Position numbers and translations under genes: made by a program
Shown here: positions 14,245 through 21,680 of the stretch, one piece after another
Layout of the letters: the number at the start of each line of letters is the position of its first letter
How positions within the stretch are numbered: position 1 is the stretch's first letter
Source of the DNA: Gemmatimonadota bacterium
GTDB lineage: Bacteria; Latescibacterota; UBA2968; UBA8231
Direction: 5' to 3'
NCBI GenBank assembly: GCA_002712305.1
Contig: PATE01000136.1
Coordinates: forward strand, 1-21,680
DNA: 21,680 bases
The notes under the pieces: model-generated
Seen by the model: the letters and a program-made list of their open reading frames with translations, nothing else
Database searches by the model: none
Told to the model about the DNA's origin: nothing

Positions 14245-14511
14245 CTACTCGGTAGCTCGGGCGACAACCTCGACGAGGCGCCAGCGCTTGGTCTTGCTCA
14301 TCGGGCGGCACTCCCGGATGCGAACCAGGTCGCCAACGGCGGACTGATTGCCTTCATCGTGAGTGACGGCCTTCGTCGTCCGGGCAATCTGACGGCCATA
14401 CAGGCGGTGCGCCGTGCGAGACTCGATCGCGACAACCCGGGTCTTTTCACTTCCAGCTTTGATCACTCGGCCTTCGATCAGTCGGCCGCCAAAGCCATCG
14501 TTCTGTGCCAT
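14245..14511 (-). CDS. rpsQ: 30S ribosomal protein S17
   Basis: S17 binds the 5' and central domains of 16S rRNA. It is an OB-fold protein of 88 aa with LIEGRVIKAGSEKTRVVAIE (about 11-30), HRLYGRQIARTTKAVTHDE (about 35-53) and the GDLVRIRECRPMSKTKRWRL signature (about 60-79). The ATG at 14511 follows the rpmC stop by three bases. AAGGA about ten bases upstream lies inside rpmC, so expression is probably coupled. Confidence 0.98.
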   Translation of the reverse strand: MAQNDGFGGRLIEGRVIKAGSEKTRVVAIESRTAHRLYGRQIARTTKAVTHDEGNQSAVGDLVRIRECRPMSKTKRWRLVEVVARATE

Positions 14512-14514
14512 TGA

Positions 14515-14748
14515 CTATTCGTCCTTCGCGGTGGCATCGCCACCAGGTAGGGTGCGAAGACCCTGCTCATGCTCTTTGAGCAGAGTTCGGACCCGGGCAA
14601 TGTCTCGCCGCACGTCCCGCATGCGAATCGGGCTGCTCAATTGCCCTAGTGTATTCTGGAATCGGAGGTTGAAGCTCTCCTCTCCCAACTCATCAAGGCG
14701 CCCTTTGAGCTCGTCGACGCTTTGTTCTCTCATCTCGCTGGCTTTCAT
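14515..14748 (-). CDS. rpmC: 50S ribosomal protein L29
   Basis: L29 is near the tunnel exit, next to L23 and the docking sites for trigger factor and SRP. The 77-aa protein reads MKASEMREQSVDELKGRLDE, with FNLRFQNTLGQLSSPIRMRD (about 26-45) and IARVRTLLKEHE (about 50-61), two long helices typical of the family. A short hydrophilic tail (GGDATAKDE) is extra. AGGAG lies five bases before ATG 14748. Confidence 0.97.
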   Translation of the reverse strand: MKASEMREQSVDELKGRLDELGEESFNLRFQNTLGQLSSPIRMRDVRRDIARVRTLLKEHEQGLRTLPGGDATAKDE

Positions 14749-14756
14749 GATCGCTC

Positions 14757-15167
14757 CTAGCCCAATCTCTCGACGAACTTTGTCTTGATGGGCAACTTGT
14801 GACCCGCAAGTCGCAGGGCCTCTTTCGCGACCTCCAACTCAACACCCGATAACTCAAACATGATTCGTCCGGGTTTAACGACGGCAACCCAATCCTCTGG
14901 GGCTCCCTTGCCCTTCCCCATGCGCGTTTCTGCCGGCTTCTTCGTCCGCGGTTTATCCGGAAAGATGCGTATCCACATCTTGCCACTCCGACTCATTGCG
15001 CGACTGATGGCGATACGGGCGGCTTCGATCTGACGGCTGGAGATCCAGCCCGGCTCCATGGCCTTCAGACCGAACTCCCCGAAGGAAACGAGAGCGCCTC
15101 CCTTGGCCTGTCCGCGCATTCGACCGCGCGACTGCTTGCGCCACTCGACCTTCTTGGGCATCAACAT
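14757..15167 (-). CDS. rplP: 50S ribosomal protein L16
   Basis: L16 contacts the A-site tRNA elbow and is needed for late large-subunit assembly. The protein has [60 protein letters not shown], and [20 protein letters not shown], then [20 protein letters not shown], all strongly conserved. It is 136 aa from ATG 15167 or 134 aa from the second in-frame ATG at 15161, which gives the usual MPKK start. The AGGAAAG site is 8-12 bases upstream. Confidence 0.98.
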   Translation of the reverse strand: MLMPKKVEWRKQSRGRMRGQAKGGALVSFGEFGLKAMEPGWISSRQIEAARIAISRAMSRSGKMWIRIFPDKPRTKKPAETRMGKGKGAPEDWVAVVKPGRIMFELSGVELEVAKEALRLAGHKLPIKTKFVERLG

Positions 15168-15194
15168 GGTGCTGGTTTCTTTCCTCTATTGTCC

Positions 15195-15857
15195 TTAAGA
15201 CTGCTGCGGCTGCTGTTCTTCTTCGACTTCATCCACCACCTCACCGTGGCAGATCCAGCATTTGACCCCTACCGTGCCTGAGATCGTGTATGCTGTCGAA
15301 TGCGCAAAATCGATATCGGCGCGCAAGGTGTGCAAAGGCACGCGACCGGCGGGTTCGGATCGTTCACGCCGTGACATTTCGGATCCACCGATCCGCCCTG
15401 CGCACTCGATACGAATTCCTTCGGCTCCCATCCGCATGGCGGAGGCGACAGATCGCTTGATCGCCCGGCGGAATGCGACACGCTGTTCCAACTGACGAGC
15501 CAGATTGTCTGCTACGAGTTGGGCATCGAGCTCAGGCTTCTTCACTTCCTGAATGTTGAGTGACACATCCTTCTGCGTCAGCGTCTTGAGCTCCTCACGC
15601 AGTTTGTCCACCTCGGCACCCCGGCGACCGATTGCGATTCCCGGTCGGGCGCAATGCACTTCGATGGTCACACGCTTGGGTTGCCGCTCGATGTGCACCT
15701 TTGCCACACCGGCTCGCTGCAAACGCTGACCGATATATCGCCGGAGCGTGATATCCTCGGCCAGCAACTCGGCAAAGTCCTTCTCGGCAAACCAATTCGA
15801 ACTCCAGCCCTTGATGACGCCGAGACGGAAGCCGTATGGATGTGTCTTCTGACCCAC
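15195..15857 (-). CDS. rpsC: 30S ribosomal protein S3
   Basis: S3 lines the mRNA entry channel and, with S4 and S5, contributes to helicase activity of the ribosome. It begins [20 protein letters not shown]. It has a type II KH domain with [20 protein letters not shown] (about 71-90), and a C-terminal domain with [20 protein letters not shown] and [21 protein letters not shown]. At 220 aa, the last 16 residues form an acidic and Gln-rich tail (EEEQQPQQS). GTG 15857 is the start with AAGGA upstream, which overlaps the rplV end region. Confidence 0.98.
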   Translation of the reverse strand: MGQKTHPYGFRLGVIKGWSSNWFAEKDFAELLAEDITLRRYIGQRLQRAGVAKVHIERQPKRVTIEVHCARPGIAIGRRGAEVDKLREELKTLTQKDVSLNIQEVKKPELDAQLVADNLARQLEQRVAFRRAIKRSVASAMRMGAEGIRIECAGRIGGSEMSRRERSEPAGRVPLHTLRADIDFAHSTAYTISGTVGVKCWICHGEVVDEVEEEQQPQQS

Positions 15858-15871
15858 GTGGGTATCCTTCG

Positions 15872-16288
15872 TTATTCTTCGGTGTCGACGACGGCCTCGG
15901 CCGGCGCCTCGTCAGTCTGGTCGACTGCGGTCTGATTCACGGTGGCTCGCCCATCGGAGACGATGATCGTCACATGGCTCTGCCGCTTGTTGATACGATT
16001 GGCCGAACCGCGTGCTCTGGGACGCAGACGCTTCAGCGTACGACCTTCGTCAGCAAAAACCCGACTGACGAACAACTCGTCTGCATCGATGGTGACTTCA
16101 TCGTCACGGTTCACGGCGTTGGCGATTGCCGAGCGCAGTGTCTTCTCGATGATCCGAGCAGAAAAACGGGGCGAGTGTTGCAGAATCGCCAGTGCTTCTT
16201 CCACCGACTTGCCGCGGATCAGATCGATGACCTGTCGGACCTTGGTGGCGGGAATGCCAATGTGCCGTTGTACGGCTCGCGCTTCCAT
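15872..16288 (-). CDS. rplV: 50S ribosomal protein L22
   Basis: L22 reaches into the peptide exit tunnel with a long beta hairpin, where it affects macrolide response and stalling peptides. The protein has MEARAVQRHIGIPATKVRQV, DLIRGKSVEEALAILQHSPR, KTLRSAIANAVNR and LKRLRPRARGSANRINKRQS, the tunnel hairpin region. ATG 16288 has an AGGGTGA site five bases upstream and is preferred over the in-frame GTG 16294. At 138 aa it is longer than the usual 110-115 because of an acidic C-terminal tail (about 24 residues, ending VVDTEE). Confidence 0.97.
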   Translation of the reverse strand: MEARAVQRHIGIPATKVRQVIDLIRGKSVEEALAILQHSPRFSARIIEKTLRSAIANAVNRDDEVTIDADELFVSRVFADEGRTLKRLRPRARGSANRINKRQSHVTIIVSDGRATVNQTAVDQTDEAPAEAVVDTEE

Positions 16289-16295
16289 GTTCACC

Positions 16296-16583
16296 CTAAC
16301 TTAGCGCGGCGCTACGCTCAGTGGAGCGTCCCGCATGACTGCGAAACGTCCGCGTCGGCGCAAACTCGCCAAGCTTGTGGCCCACCATATTCTCGGTGAT
16401 GTAGACGGGGATGAACTTGTTGCCGTTGTGGACGGCCAGTGTGTGCCCGACGAAATCTGGGGTGATCGTCGATCGCCTGGACCACGTTCGAACGACTTTC
16501 TTGTCGCCCGATTTGTTCAAGGCTTCAACCTTCTCGGCCAAATGCTCGTCGATGAAGGGGCCCTTCTTGATTGACCTTGCCAA
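16296..16583 (-). CDS. rpsS: 30S ribosomal protein S19
   Basis: S19 is in the head of the small subunit and pairs with S13 at the bridge to the large subunit. The protein begins [20 protein letters not shown] and has [40 protein letters not shown] and [13 protein letters not shown], a full family match of 95 aa. The start codon is TTG at 16583, with AGGAG about five to six bases upstream; no ATG is available at this position. Its stop overlaps the Shine-Dalgarno of rplV. Confidence 0.97.
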   Translation of the reverse strand: MARSIKKGPFIDEHLAEKVEALNKSGDKKVVRTWSRRSTITPDFVGHTLAVHNGNKFIPVYITENMVGHKLGEFAPTRTFRSHAGRSTERSAALS

Positions 16584-16642
16584 GTTCTCTCCTGCCGTCC
16601 TCGTTTATACCTGATTGCGAGCGTGTTGTTGCGTGCGATCGC

Positions 16643-17482
16643 CTACTTGCGGCTTCGTCGACGCAAGATCCAGGCATTCGATGCCTTCTTGCGTCTGCGT
16701 GTCTTGTATCCCTTGGTCGGCTTGCCCCAGGGGGTGACCGGATGACGGCCACCGGAGGATTTGCCCTCGCCACCGCCATGCGGGTGGTCGACCGGATTCA
16801 TCACAACACCACGAACCTTGGGGCGCCGTCCAAGCCAGCGGGACCGTCCCGCCTTGCCGCCGACAACGTTGGCGTGATCCGTATTCCCCACCTGCCCGAT
16901 CGTGGCGCAGCAGGTCTTCAATACTTCGCGAATCTCACCAGAAGGTATGCGCAGTTGCACGCGCCCCCCCTCCTCCTCATCCCGACCCATGATCTGAACC
17001 TCGGCGCCGGCGCTCCGGGCCATTCTTCCGCCCTGCCCGGGGTTCAACTCGATGTTGTGGACGAGTGTCCCTACGGGAATTCTCCCGAGCGGGAGGGTGT
17101 TGCCTACCGAGATCGGTGCATCGGGACCAGACATGACCTCGTCGCCGATGCCCAACCGATTCGGCGCCAGGATGTATCGCTTGTCACCATTCTTGTAGAA
17201 GATGAGGGCGATGAAGGCGGACCGATTCGGATCGTACTCGATGGTGGCAACGCGGCCAGGGATCCCCACGTTATCTCGGCGAAAATCGACGATTCGATAT
17301 CGACGCTTGTGGCCACCACCGCGTCGACGTGAGGTGATGCGCCCCCGATTGTTGCGCCCACCCGATTTGGTGATGGTGTCCGTCAGCGCCTTGTGCGGGG
17401 CATCGCTGGACACCTCTTCGAAGGTGTTGACTGTTCGGTAGCGCTGAATCGGCGTAACGGGCCGAAAGCGTTTGATCGGCAT
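16643..17482 (-). CDS. rplB: 50S ribosomal protein L2
   Basis: L2 is a primary 23S rRNA binder next to the peptidyl transferase centre and is needed for subunit association. The 279-aa protein has [20 protein letters not shown] (about 42-61), [20 protein letters not shown], and [20 protein letters not shown]. The C-terminal [20 protein letters not shown] contains the conserved histidine equivalent to E. coli H229, followed by [21 protein letters not shown] 17482 is preceded by GGAGAG nine bases upstream. Confidence 0.98.
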   Translation of the reverse strand: MPIKRFRPVTPIQRYRTVNTFEEVSSDAPHKALTDTITKSGGRNNRGRITSRRRGGGHKRRYRIVDFRRDNVGIPGRVATIEYDPNRSAFIALIFYKNGDKRYILAPNRLGIGDEVMSGPDAPISVGNTLPLGRIPVGTLVHNIELNPGQGGRMARSAGAEVQIMGRDEEEGGRVQLRIPSGEIREVLKTCCATIGQVGNTDHANVVGGKAGRSRWLGRRPKVRGVVMNPVDHPHGGGEGKSSGGRHPVTPWGKPTKGYKTRRRKKASNAWILRRRSRK

Positions 17483-17487
17483 TCTGT

Positions 17488-17772
17488 CTAGCTCTCCACC
17501 AGTTCGATCGAATCACCGGCCCGCAGTTTCACGTAGGCCTTCTTGCCTTTTGACGTCATTCCGACGGCGACGCCTTGGCGCTTTTTCTTGCGCGGGACAG
17601 GCACGGTTCTCACCGACTCCACCTTCACCTCGAAGATCGATTCCACGGCCTGACGAATCTGAATCTTGTTCGCCCGTGGGTCGACGCGGAAGGTGTATGT
17701 ATTCCCGTCACGCAGGATGGTCGCCTTTTCGGTGATCACCGGCGACCGCAGTACTGTACGCTCCACTGCCAT
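17488..17772 (-). CDS. rplW: 50S ribosomal protein L23
   Basis: L23 sits at the tunnel exit and docks trigger factor and the signal recognition particle. The 94-aa product reads [20 protein letters not shown], then [20 protein letters not shown] and [20 protein letters not shown], followed by [15 protein letters not shown]. The conserved FxVxxxANKxxIkxAVE pattern is present. ATG 17772 has a GGGAAGAG purine run upstream. It lies 11 bases after rplD and 5 before rplB. Confidence 0.97.
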   Translation of the reverse strand: MAVERTVLRSPVITEKATILRDGNTYTFRVDPRANKIQIRQAVESIFEVKVESVRTVPVPRKKKRQGVAVGMTSKGKKAYVKLRAGDSIELVES

Positions 17773-17783
17773 CTTCTCTTCCC

Positions 17784-18413
17784 TCAGCCCCCGTGAACCT
17801 TGCTCAGCGCTTCCACGCTGGCTGAGGTCAGCACCAGGATATCGTGCGCAATGATTTCATACGTACCCACGGTGCCAGCTGTGCTCATCGTCACGCCCGC
17901 GATATTGCGCCCTGACTTCACAACAGCCGGATTTGCATCGGCCTGGACGAACAACACCTTGCCACTGGCGCCACATGCATTCAACAACGAGGCAAACGTC
18001 TTTGTGCTGGGTTCGCTGAGCTGCACGTCATCTACGACGAGCACCTTGCCCTCGCTAGCCTTCAGGCTCAGTGCTGAAGAGATCGCCCGCTTGCGCATCG
18101 ACCGAGTAAGGCGACTCGAGTAGGACCTGGGCTTCGGCAGACTGAATGCCGAGCCACCGCCCCGCAGGATCGGTGAACCAACTGTGCCCCGGCGTGCGCT
18201 GCCGGTACCCTTCTGCCGGTGGTGCTTGCGCTTGGAGTATGCAACCTCTGAGCGCCCCTTCACAGACGCATTGCCTTGACGCTGATTGGCCTCGTACACA
18301 ACTACGGCACGGTGAATTGCCTGCTCAGACACCTCCGCCTCGAATAGCTGGGCTGGGAGGTCAACGCTGCCAGACTTTTGGCCTGCAGCACTGAGAATAT
18401 CGACGGACGCCAT
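17784..18413 (-). CDS. rplD: 50S ribosomal protein L4
   Basis: L4 lines the exit tunnel and, in E. coli, represses the S10 operon by attenuation. The 209-aa protein has VYEANQRQGNASVKGRSEV (about 39-57), and RQKGTGSARRGTVGSPILRG with GGGSAFSLPKPRSYSSRLTR, the extended tunnel loop. KVLVVDDVQL and NIAGVTMSTAGTVGTYEIIA follow. It starts at ATG 18413, 8 bases after the rpsJ stop, without a strong Shine-Dalgarno (GACAAGAG). rplC, normally between rpsJ and rplD, is missing. The N-terminus MASVDILSAAGQKSGSVDLP is intact, so it is not a fusion with L3. Confidence 0.97.
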   Translation of the reverse strand: MASVDILSAAGQKSGSVDLPAQLFEAEVSEQAIHRAVVVYEANQRQGNASVKGRSEVAYSKRKHHRQKGTGSARRGTVGSPILRGGGSAFSLPKPRSYSSRLTRSMRKRAISSALSLKASEGKVLVVDDVQLSEPSTKTFASLLNACGASGKVLFVQADANPAVVKSGRNIAGVTMSTAGTVGTYEIIAHDILVLTSASVEALSKVHGG

Positions 18414-18421
18414 CTCTTGTC

Positions 18422-18730
18422 TCAGACCTTGATGTCGATTCCGATGCCGGCAGGTAGATCAAGCTTCATCAATGAATCCACCGTTTGGGGTGTAGATTCA
18501 TAGATATCGATCAACCGCTTGTGCACACGGGTTTCAAACTGTTCACGAGACTTCTTGTCAACATGCGGTCCACGTAGAACCGTGTAGATCGTGCGATCCG
18601 TCGGCAGAGGGACAGGCCCGGCAATCCGCGCTCCGCTGCGTCGAACCGTCTGGACGATCTCGTCCACCGACCGGTCCAGCGCCGCGTGATCGTATGCCTT
18701 CAACCGAATGCGAATTCTATCAACAGCCAC
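18422..18730 (-). CDS. rpsJ: 30S ribosomal protein S10 (NusE)
   Basis: S10 is in the head of the small subunit and also acts as NusE in transcription antitermination, linking NusG and RNA polymerase to the ribosome. The 102-aa product contains [80 protein letters not shown] and [11 protein letters not shown], a complete family match. The start is GTG 18730 after the purine-rich GGAGAGGGAAGAG. It follows tuf by 40 bases; the small hairpin in that gap has no U-tract. The next gene is rplD rather than rplC. Confidence 0.98.
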   Translation of the reverse strand: MAVDRIRIRLKAYDHAALDRSVDEIVQTVRRSGARIAGPVPLPTDRTIYTVLRGPHVDKKSREQFETRVHKRLIDIYESTPQTVDSLMKLDLPAGIGIDIKV

Positions 18731-18770
18731 GGGCTCTTCCCTCTCCTAGATTCCCTGCCAACCGGCAGTG

Positions 18771-19961
18771 TTACTCGGTGATCTCGGTGACGACGCCGGA
18801 ACCAATCGTGCGACCACCCTCGCGGATGGCGAAACGAAGCCCCGGCTCGACGGCGATCGGCTGAATCAGATCGACATCGATCGTCACGTTGTCGCCGGGC
18901 ATCACCATCTCCGTGCCCTCAGGCAGGGCGATGTTGCCGGTCACGTCTGTCGTGCGGAAGTAAAACTGCGGACGGTAACCATTGAAGAAGGGCTTCTCAC
19001 GCCCCCCCTCCTTGGCCGTCAACACATAAACCTCAGCCTTGAATTTGGTGTGGGGTGTGATGCTGCCTGGCTTGCACAACACCATTCCACGAGTCAGATC
19101 GTCCTTGTCCACGCCCCGCAACAGGATACCGACGTTGTCGCCCGCCTCGCCCGTGTCGAGCAGCTTGCGGAACATCTCAACACCCGTACAGGTCGTCTTG
19201 CGGGTCTCGCGAATACCGACGATCTCAATTTCCTCGCCCACGTTGACAATACCACGCTCGATACGACCCGTTCCCACCGTGCCGCGTCCTGTGATCGAGA
19301 AGACGTCCTCGACAGGCATCAGGAAAGGCTGGTCTACAGGACGCTCTGGCAGCGGCACATACTCATCGACGGCATTCATCAACTCGTCGATGGCGACATT
19401 GCCGATCTCACCGTCATCACCCTCGACGGCCTTGAGAGCCGAGCCGCGAATGACCGGAAGATCATCACCCGGGAAATCGTACTCGGAGAGCAACTCGCGC
19501 GTCTCGAGCTCGACCAGGTCGAGCAACTCAGGATCATCGACCTGATCGACCTTGTTCATGAACACGACGATACGCGGAACATTCACCTGACGGGCCAACA
19601 GAATGTGCTCGCGAGTCTGGATCATCGGACCATCGGCAGCGCTCACGACGAGAATGGCTCCATCCATCTGAGCGGCACCGGTGATCATGTTCTTCACATA
19701 GTCAGCGTGACCAGGGCAGTCGACGTGGGCGTAGTGCCGCGAATCGGTCTCGTACTCCTGGTGAGAAACATTGATCGTCACTCCTCGGGCCTTCTCTTCC
19801 GGAGCATTGTCGATATCGTCGACCGACTTTGCCTCGGCGAGCCCTCTGGCGGCCAAACGCAGCGTGATCGCAGCGGTCAGCGTGGTCTTGCCGTGGTCAA
19901 CGTGACCGATCGTACCGATGTTCACGTGAGGCTTATTACGCTCGAACTTGTCCTTACCCAT
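18771..19961 (-). CDS. tuf: Translation elongation factor Tu
   Basis: EF-Tu delivers aminoacyl-tRNA to the ribosomal A site as a GTPase. Full length at 396 aa: P-loop GHVDHGKT (19-26), switch I with [10 protein letters not shown] (55-64), DCPGH (81-85) with catalytic His85, NKVD (about 136-139), and SALKA. Domains II and III follow, with [10 protein letters not shown] and [16 protein letters not shown]. Two positions differ from the common pattern: GPMIQTREH has Ile114 in place of Pro, and GRGTVGTGR has Gly where Val or Ala is usual. ATG 19961 has GGAGG about ten bases upstream. It lies between fusA and rpsJ as in the str-S10 junction. Confidence 0.98.
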   Translation of the reverse strand: MGKDKFERNKPHVNIGTIGHVDHGKTTLTAAITLRLAARGLAEAKSVDDIDNAPEEKARGVTINVSHQEYETDSRHYAHVDCPGHADYVKNMITGAAQMDGAILVVSAADGPMIQTREHILLARQVNVPRIVVFMNKVDQVDDPELLDLVELETRELLSEYDFPGDDLPVIRGSALKAVEGDDGEIGNVAIDELMNAVDEYVPLPERPVDQPFLMPVEDVFSITGRGTVGTGRIERGIVNVGEEIEIVGIRETRKTTCTGVEMFRKLLDTGEAGDNVGILLRGVDKDDLTRGMVLCKPGSITPHTKFKAEVYVLTAKEGGREKPFFNGYRPQFYFRTTDVTGNIALPEGTEMVMPGDNVTIDVDLIQPIAVEPGLRFAIREGGRTIGSGVVTEITE

Positions 19962-20020
19962 GGTGGGTCATCCTCCCTTGCGGTCTTCTTTGGAACCTGT
20001 TGGTAGCCGAATCGGCCTGC

Positions 20021-21680
20021 TTAAGCTTTTTTCGCTTCTTCGGTGCCCCGGACACTGGCCACGATCTCTTCCATGACCGACTTGGGTACTTCGCGGAACT
20101 GAGCAAACTGCAGATGAAATACGGCGCGCCCCTGAGTCAGGGAGCGCAAGCGCGTGGCGTACCCGAAGGTCTCTGCCAGCGGGATCTTCGCACCGATCAC
20201 CTGCGCGTCGGTACGAGGATTGATGCCTTCCACATCGGCGCGATGCGAGTTGAGATCGCCGATGACGTCACCGAGATACTGCTCCGGGACAACAACTTCG
20301 AGAGCCATGATGGGCTCCATCAGAAACGGTCGCGATTTCTGCGCGCCATCCTTGAAACCCATAGATCCGGCGACCTTGAAGGCCATCTCGGACGAGTCGA
20401 CGTCGTGATAGGAGCCGTCGACAAGACGAACCTTCGCATCTTCGATAGGATATCCGGCAACAGGGCCGTTGAGCATGGCCTCGGCAATGCCGTCGCGCGC
20501 GGGATTCACGTATTCGCGGGGCACTGAACCGCCCACAATCTCGTTCTCGAAGACAAGCCCGGTTCCAGGTTCTCCCGGCTCGATCTCCAGCTCGACGTGC
20601 CCAAACTGCCCACGCCCACCGGATTGCCGAACGAAACGACCCGTTCCGTGAACTGCGTCGCGCAGCCCTTCTTTGTAGGCCACCTGCGGACGACCCACTG
20701 TCGCCTCGACCTTGAACTCGCGAAAAAGACGGTCGCAGAGAATCTCGAGATGAAGCTCCCCCATGCCCGAAATCACCGTCTGGCCCGTGTCGGAATCGAC
20801 TCGAACCCGGAAGGTGGGATCTTCTTCTGCCAACTTGTGCAGGGCCGTCTGTAGCGATTCCTGGTCGGCTCGCGTCTTGGGCTCAATGGCGACATGCACG
20901 ACCGGCTCGGCAAACTCGATCTTCTCGAGCACGACCGGCGAATCTTCGTCGCACAGGGTGTCTCCTGTCGTGGTGTCCTTCAGACCCACCACAGCGACGA
21001 TATCACCTGCGTGCACTTCCTTCAGCTCGGTACGATCGTTGGCGTGCATCTCGAGCAATCGAGAAACACGCTCTCGCTTTCCAGTGCTGACGTTGTAGAT
21101 GTAGGAACCGGCGGACAGCGAACCGGAATAGACGCGGATGAAGGAAAGTCGACCGACAAAGGGGTCGGTCATGATCTTGAAAGCCAACGCCGAGAAAGGT
21201 GCGTCGTCTTTGGCTTCGCGCACCGCCTCTTCTTCGCTGTCAGGCTTGTGACCCGTGACGGCGGCCACGTCTGACGGGGCGGGCAAGAAGCGTAAGACAG
21301 CATCGAGCAGACGCTGCACACCCTTGTGCTTGAACGCGCTGCCGCAGGTGACGGGTACCGCCTTCAACGCGACAGTGGCTTTGCGCAGGGCGGCGATGAT
21401 CTCCTCAGGGGCGATTTTACCACCTTCGAGGAACTTCTCCAGCAGATGATCATCAAACTCGGCAACAGACTCGAGCAGTTTTTCGCGATACTCGAGAGCC
21501 CGCTCCATGAGATCCTCTGGAATCTCGTCGACGTGGAACTTGGCCCCGAGTGAGGTCTCTTCGTAGGTCACGGCCTGCATATCGATGAGATCGATCAGCC
21601 CCGTGAACGTCTCGCCTGTGCCGATGGGCAGTTGGACGGGAACGAAATGACTTCCAAGGCGCTCTTCGAGCATGCCGAGG
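20021..21680 (-). CDS. fusA: Translation elongation factor G, 3' part (5' end beyond window)
   Basis: EF-G is the GTPase that drives translocation and, with RRF, ribosome recycling. The frame is open to the right edge and gives about 553 residues up to the TAA at 20021. The P-loop and switch regions, about the first 150 residues, lie outside. Visible parts are the end of the G domain with G' (FTGLIDLIDMQAVTYEE), domain II (KIMTDPFVGRLSFIRVYSG, DTTTGDTLCDE), domain III (TRADQESLQTALHKLAEEDP, SGMGELHLEIL), domain IV (QSGGRGQFGHV, GGSVPREYVNP) and domain V (EPIMALEVVVPEQYLGDVIG, SLTQGRA). No internal break is seen. An internal ATG at 21673 is not the real start. It is followed by tuf after 59 bases. 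Confidence 0.98.
   Translation of the reverse strand, partial: LGMLEERLGSHFVPVQLPIGTGETFTGLIDLIDMQAVTYEETSLGAKFHVDEIPEDLMERALEYREKLLESVAEFDDHLLEKFLEGGKIAPEEIIAALRKATVALKAVPVTCGSAFKHKGVQRLLDAVLRFLPAPSDVAAVTGHKPDSEEEAVREAKDDAPFSALAFKIMTDPFVGRLSFIRVYSGSLSAGSYIYNVSTGKRERVSRLLEMHANDRTELKEVHAGDIVAVVGLKDTTTGDTLCDEDSPVVLEKIEFAEPVVHVAIEPKTRADQESLQTALHKLAEEDPTFRVRVDSDTGQTVISGMGELHLEILCDRLFREFKVEATVGRPQVAYKEGLRDAVHGTGRFVRQSGGRGQFGHVELEIEPGEPGTGLVFENEIVGGSVPREYVNPARDGIAEAMLNGPVAGYPIEDAKVRLVDGSYHDVDSSEMAFKVAGSMGFKDGAQKSRPFLMEPIMALEVVVPEQYLGDVIGDLNSHRADVEGINPRTDAQVIGAKIPLAETFGYATRLRSLTQGRAVFHLQFAQFREVPKSVMEEIVASVRGTEEAKKA

Noticed and set aside
18731-18770. Small hairpin CTGCC-AACC-GGCAG between tuf and rpsJ as a terminator
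   Set aside because: The stem is only five base pairs and no U-tract follows on the minus strand.
18768-20006. Plus-strand open frame of 412 codons across tuf
   Set aside because: It is exactly antisense to tuf, a strongly conserved gene with biased codons, which often leaves the opposite frame open. There is no family similarity and no ribosome binding site.

Overview
This window is dominated by one large minus-strand ribosomal protein cluster. It corresponds to the end of str (fusA, tuf), then S10, spc and alpha. In transcription order (right to left) it reads fusA (cut by the right edge), tuf, rpsJ, rplD, rplW, rplB, rpsS, rplV, rpsC, rplP, rpmC, rpsQ, rplN, rplX, rplE, rpsN, rpsH, rplF, rplR, rpsE, rpmD, rplO, secY, rpmJ, rpsM, rpsK, rpsD, rpoA, rplQ. 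A strong intrinsic terminator follows rplQ. Beyond it come an m5U RNA methyltransferase of the RlmD/TrmA family and an unrecognised lysine-rich protein with its own promoter. At the left end are a convergent plus-strand gene for a PilZ-like protein and, divergent from that, the first 105 codons of a Lon-type N-terminal domain cut by the left edge.

The organism is a bacterium of moderately high G+C (judged by eye). The gene order is typically bacterial. S4, S14 and L36 all keep their zinc-ligand cysteines, and a PilZ-like protein and a probable Lon are present. Protein sequences look like those of a diderm lineage outside the well-studied groups, but I cannot name a phylum from the sequence alone. 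GTG and TTG starts are frequent: about nine of the complete ribosomal-cluster genes use them, including TTG for rpsE and rpsS.

The cluster is tightly packed, with overlaps or gaps mostly under 70 bases and many Shine-Dalgarno sequences embedded in the upstream gene. This fits coordinated expression of the ribosome, the translocon (SecY), the elongation factors and the RNA polymerase alpha subunit. Two features break the usual pattern. rplC (ribosomal protein L3) is absent from its near-universal place between rpsJ and rplD, where only 8 bases separate the two genes. The rpsD-rpoA spacer is 169 bases long and carries several consecutive hairpins.

The left 4 kb is the accessory part. Two uncharacterised proteins face each other across a nearly symmetric bidirectional terminator, and each has a recognisable sigma70-type promoter. 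The plus-strand gene also has a terminator-like hairpin between its promoter and its start codon. No tRNA, rRNA, CRISPR array, insertion sequence or phage gene was seen.
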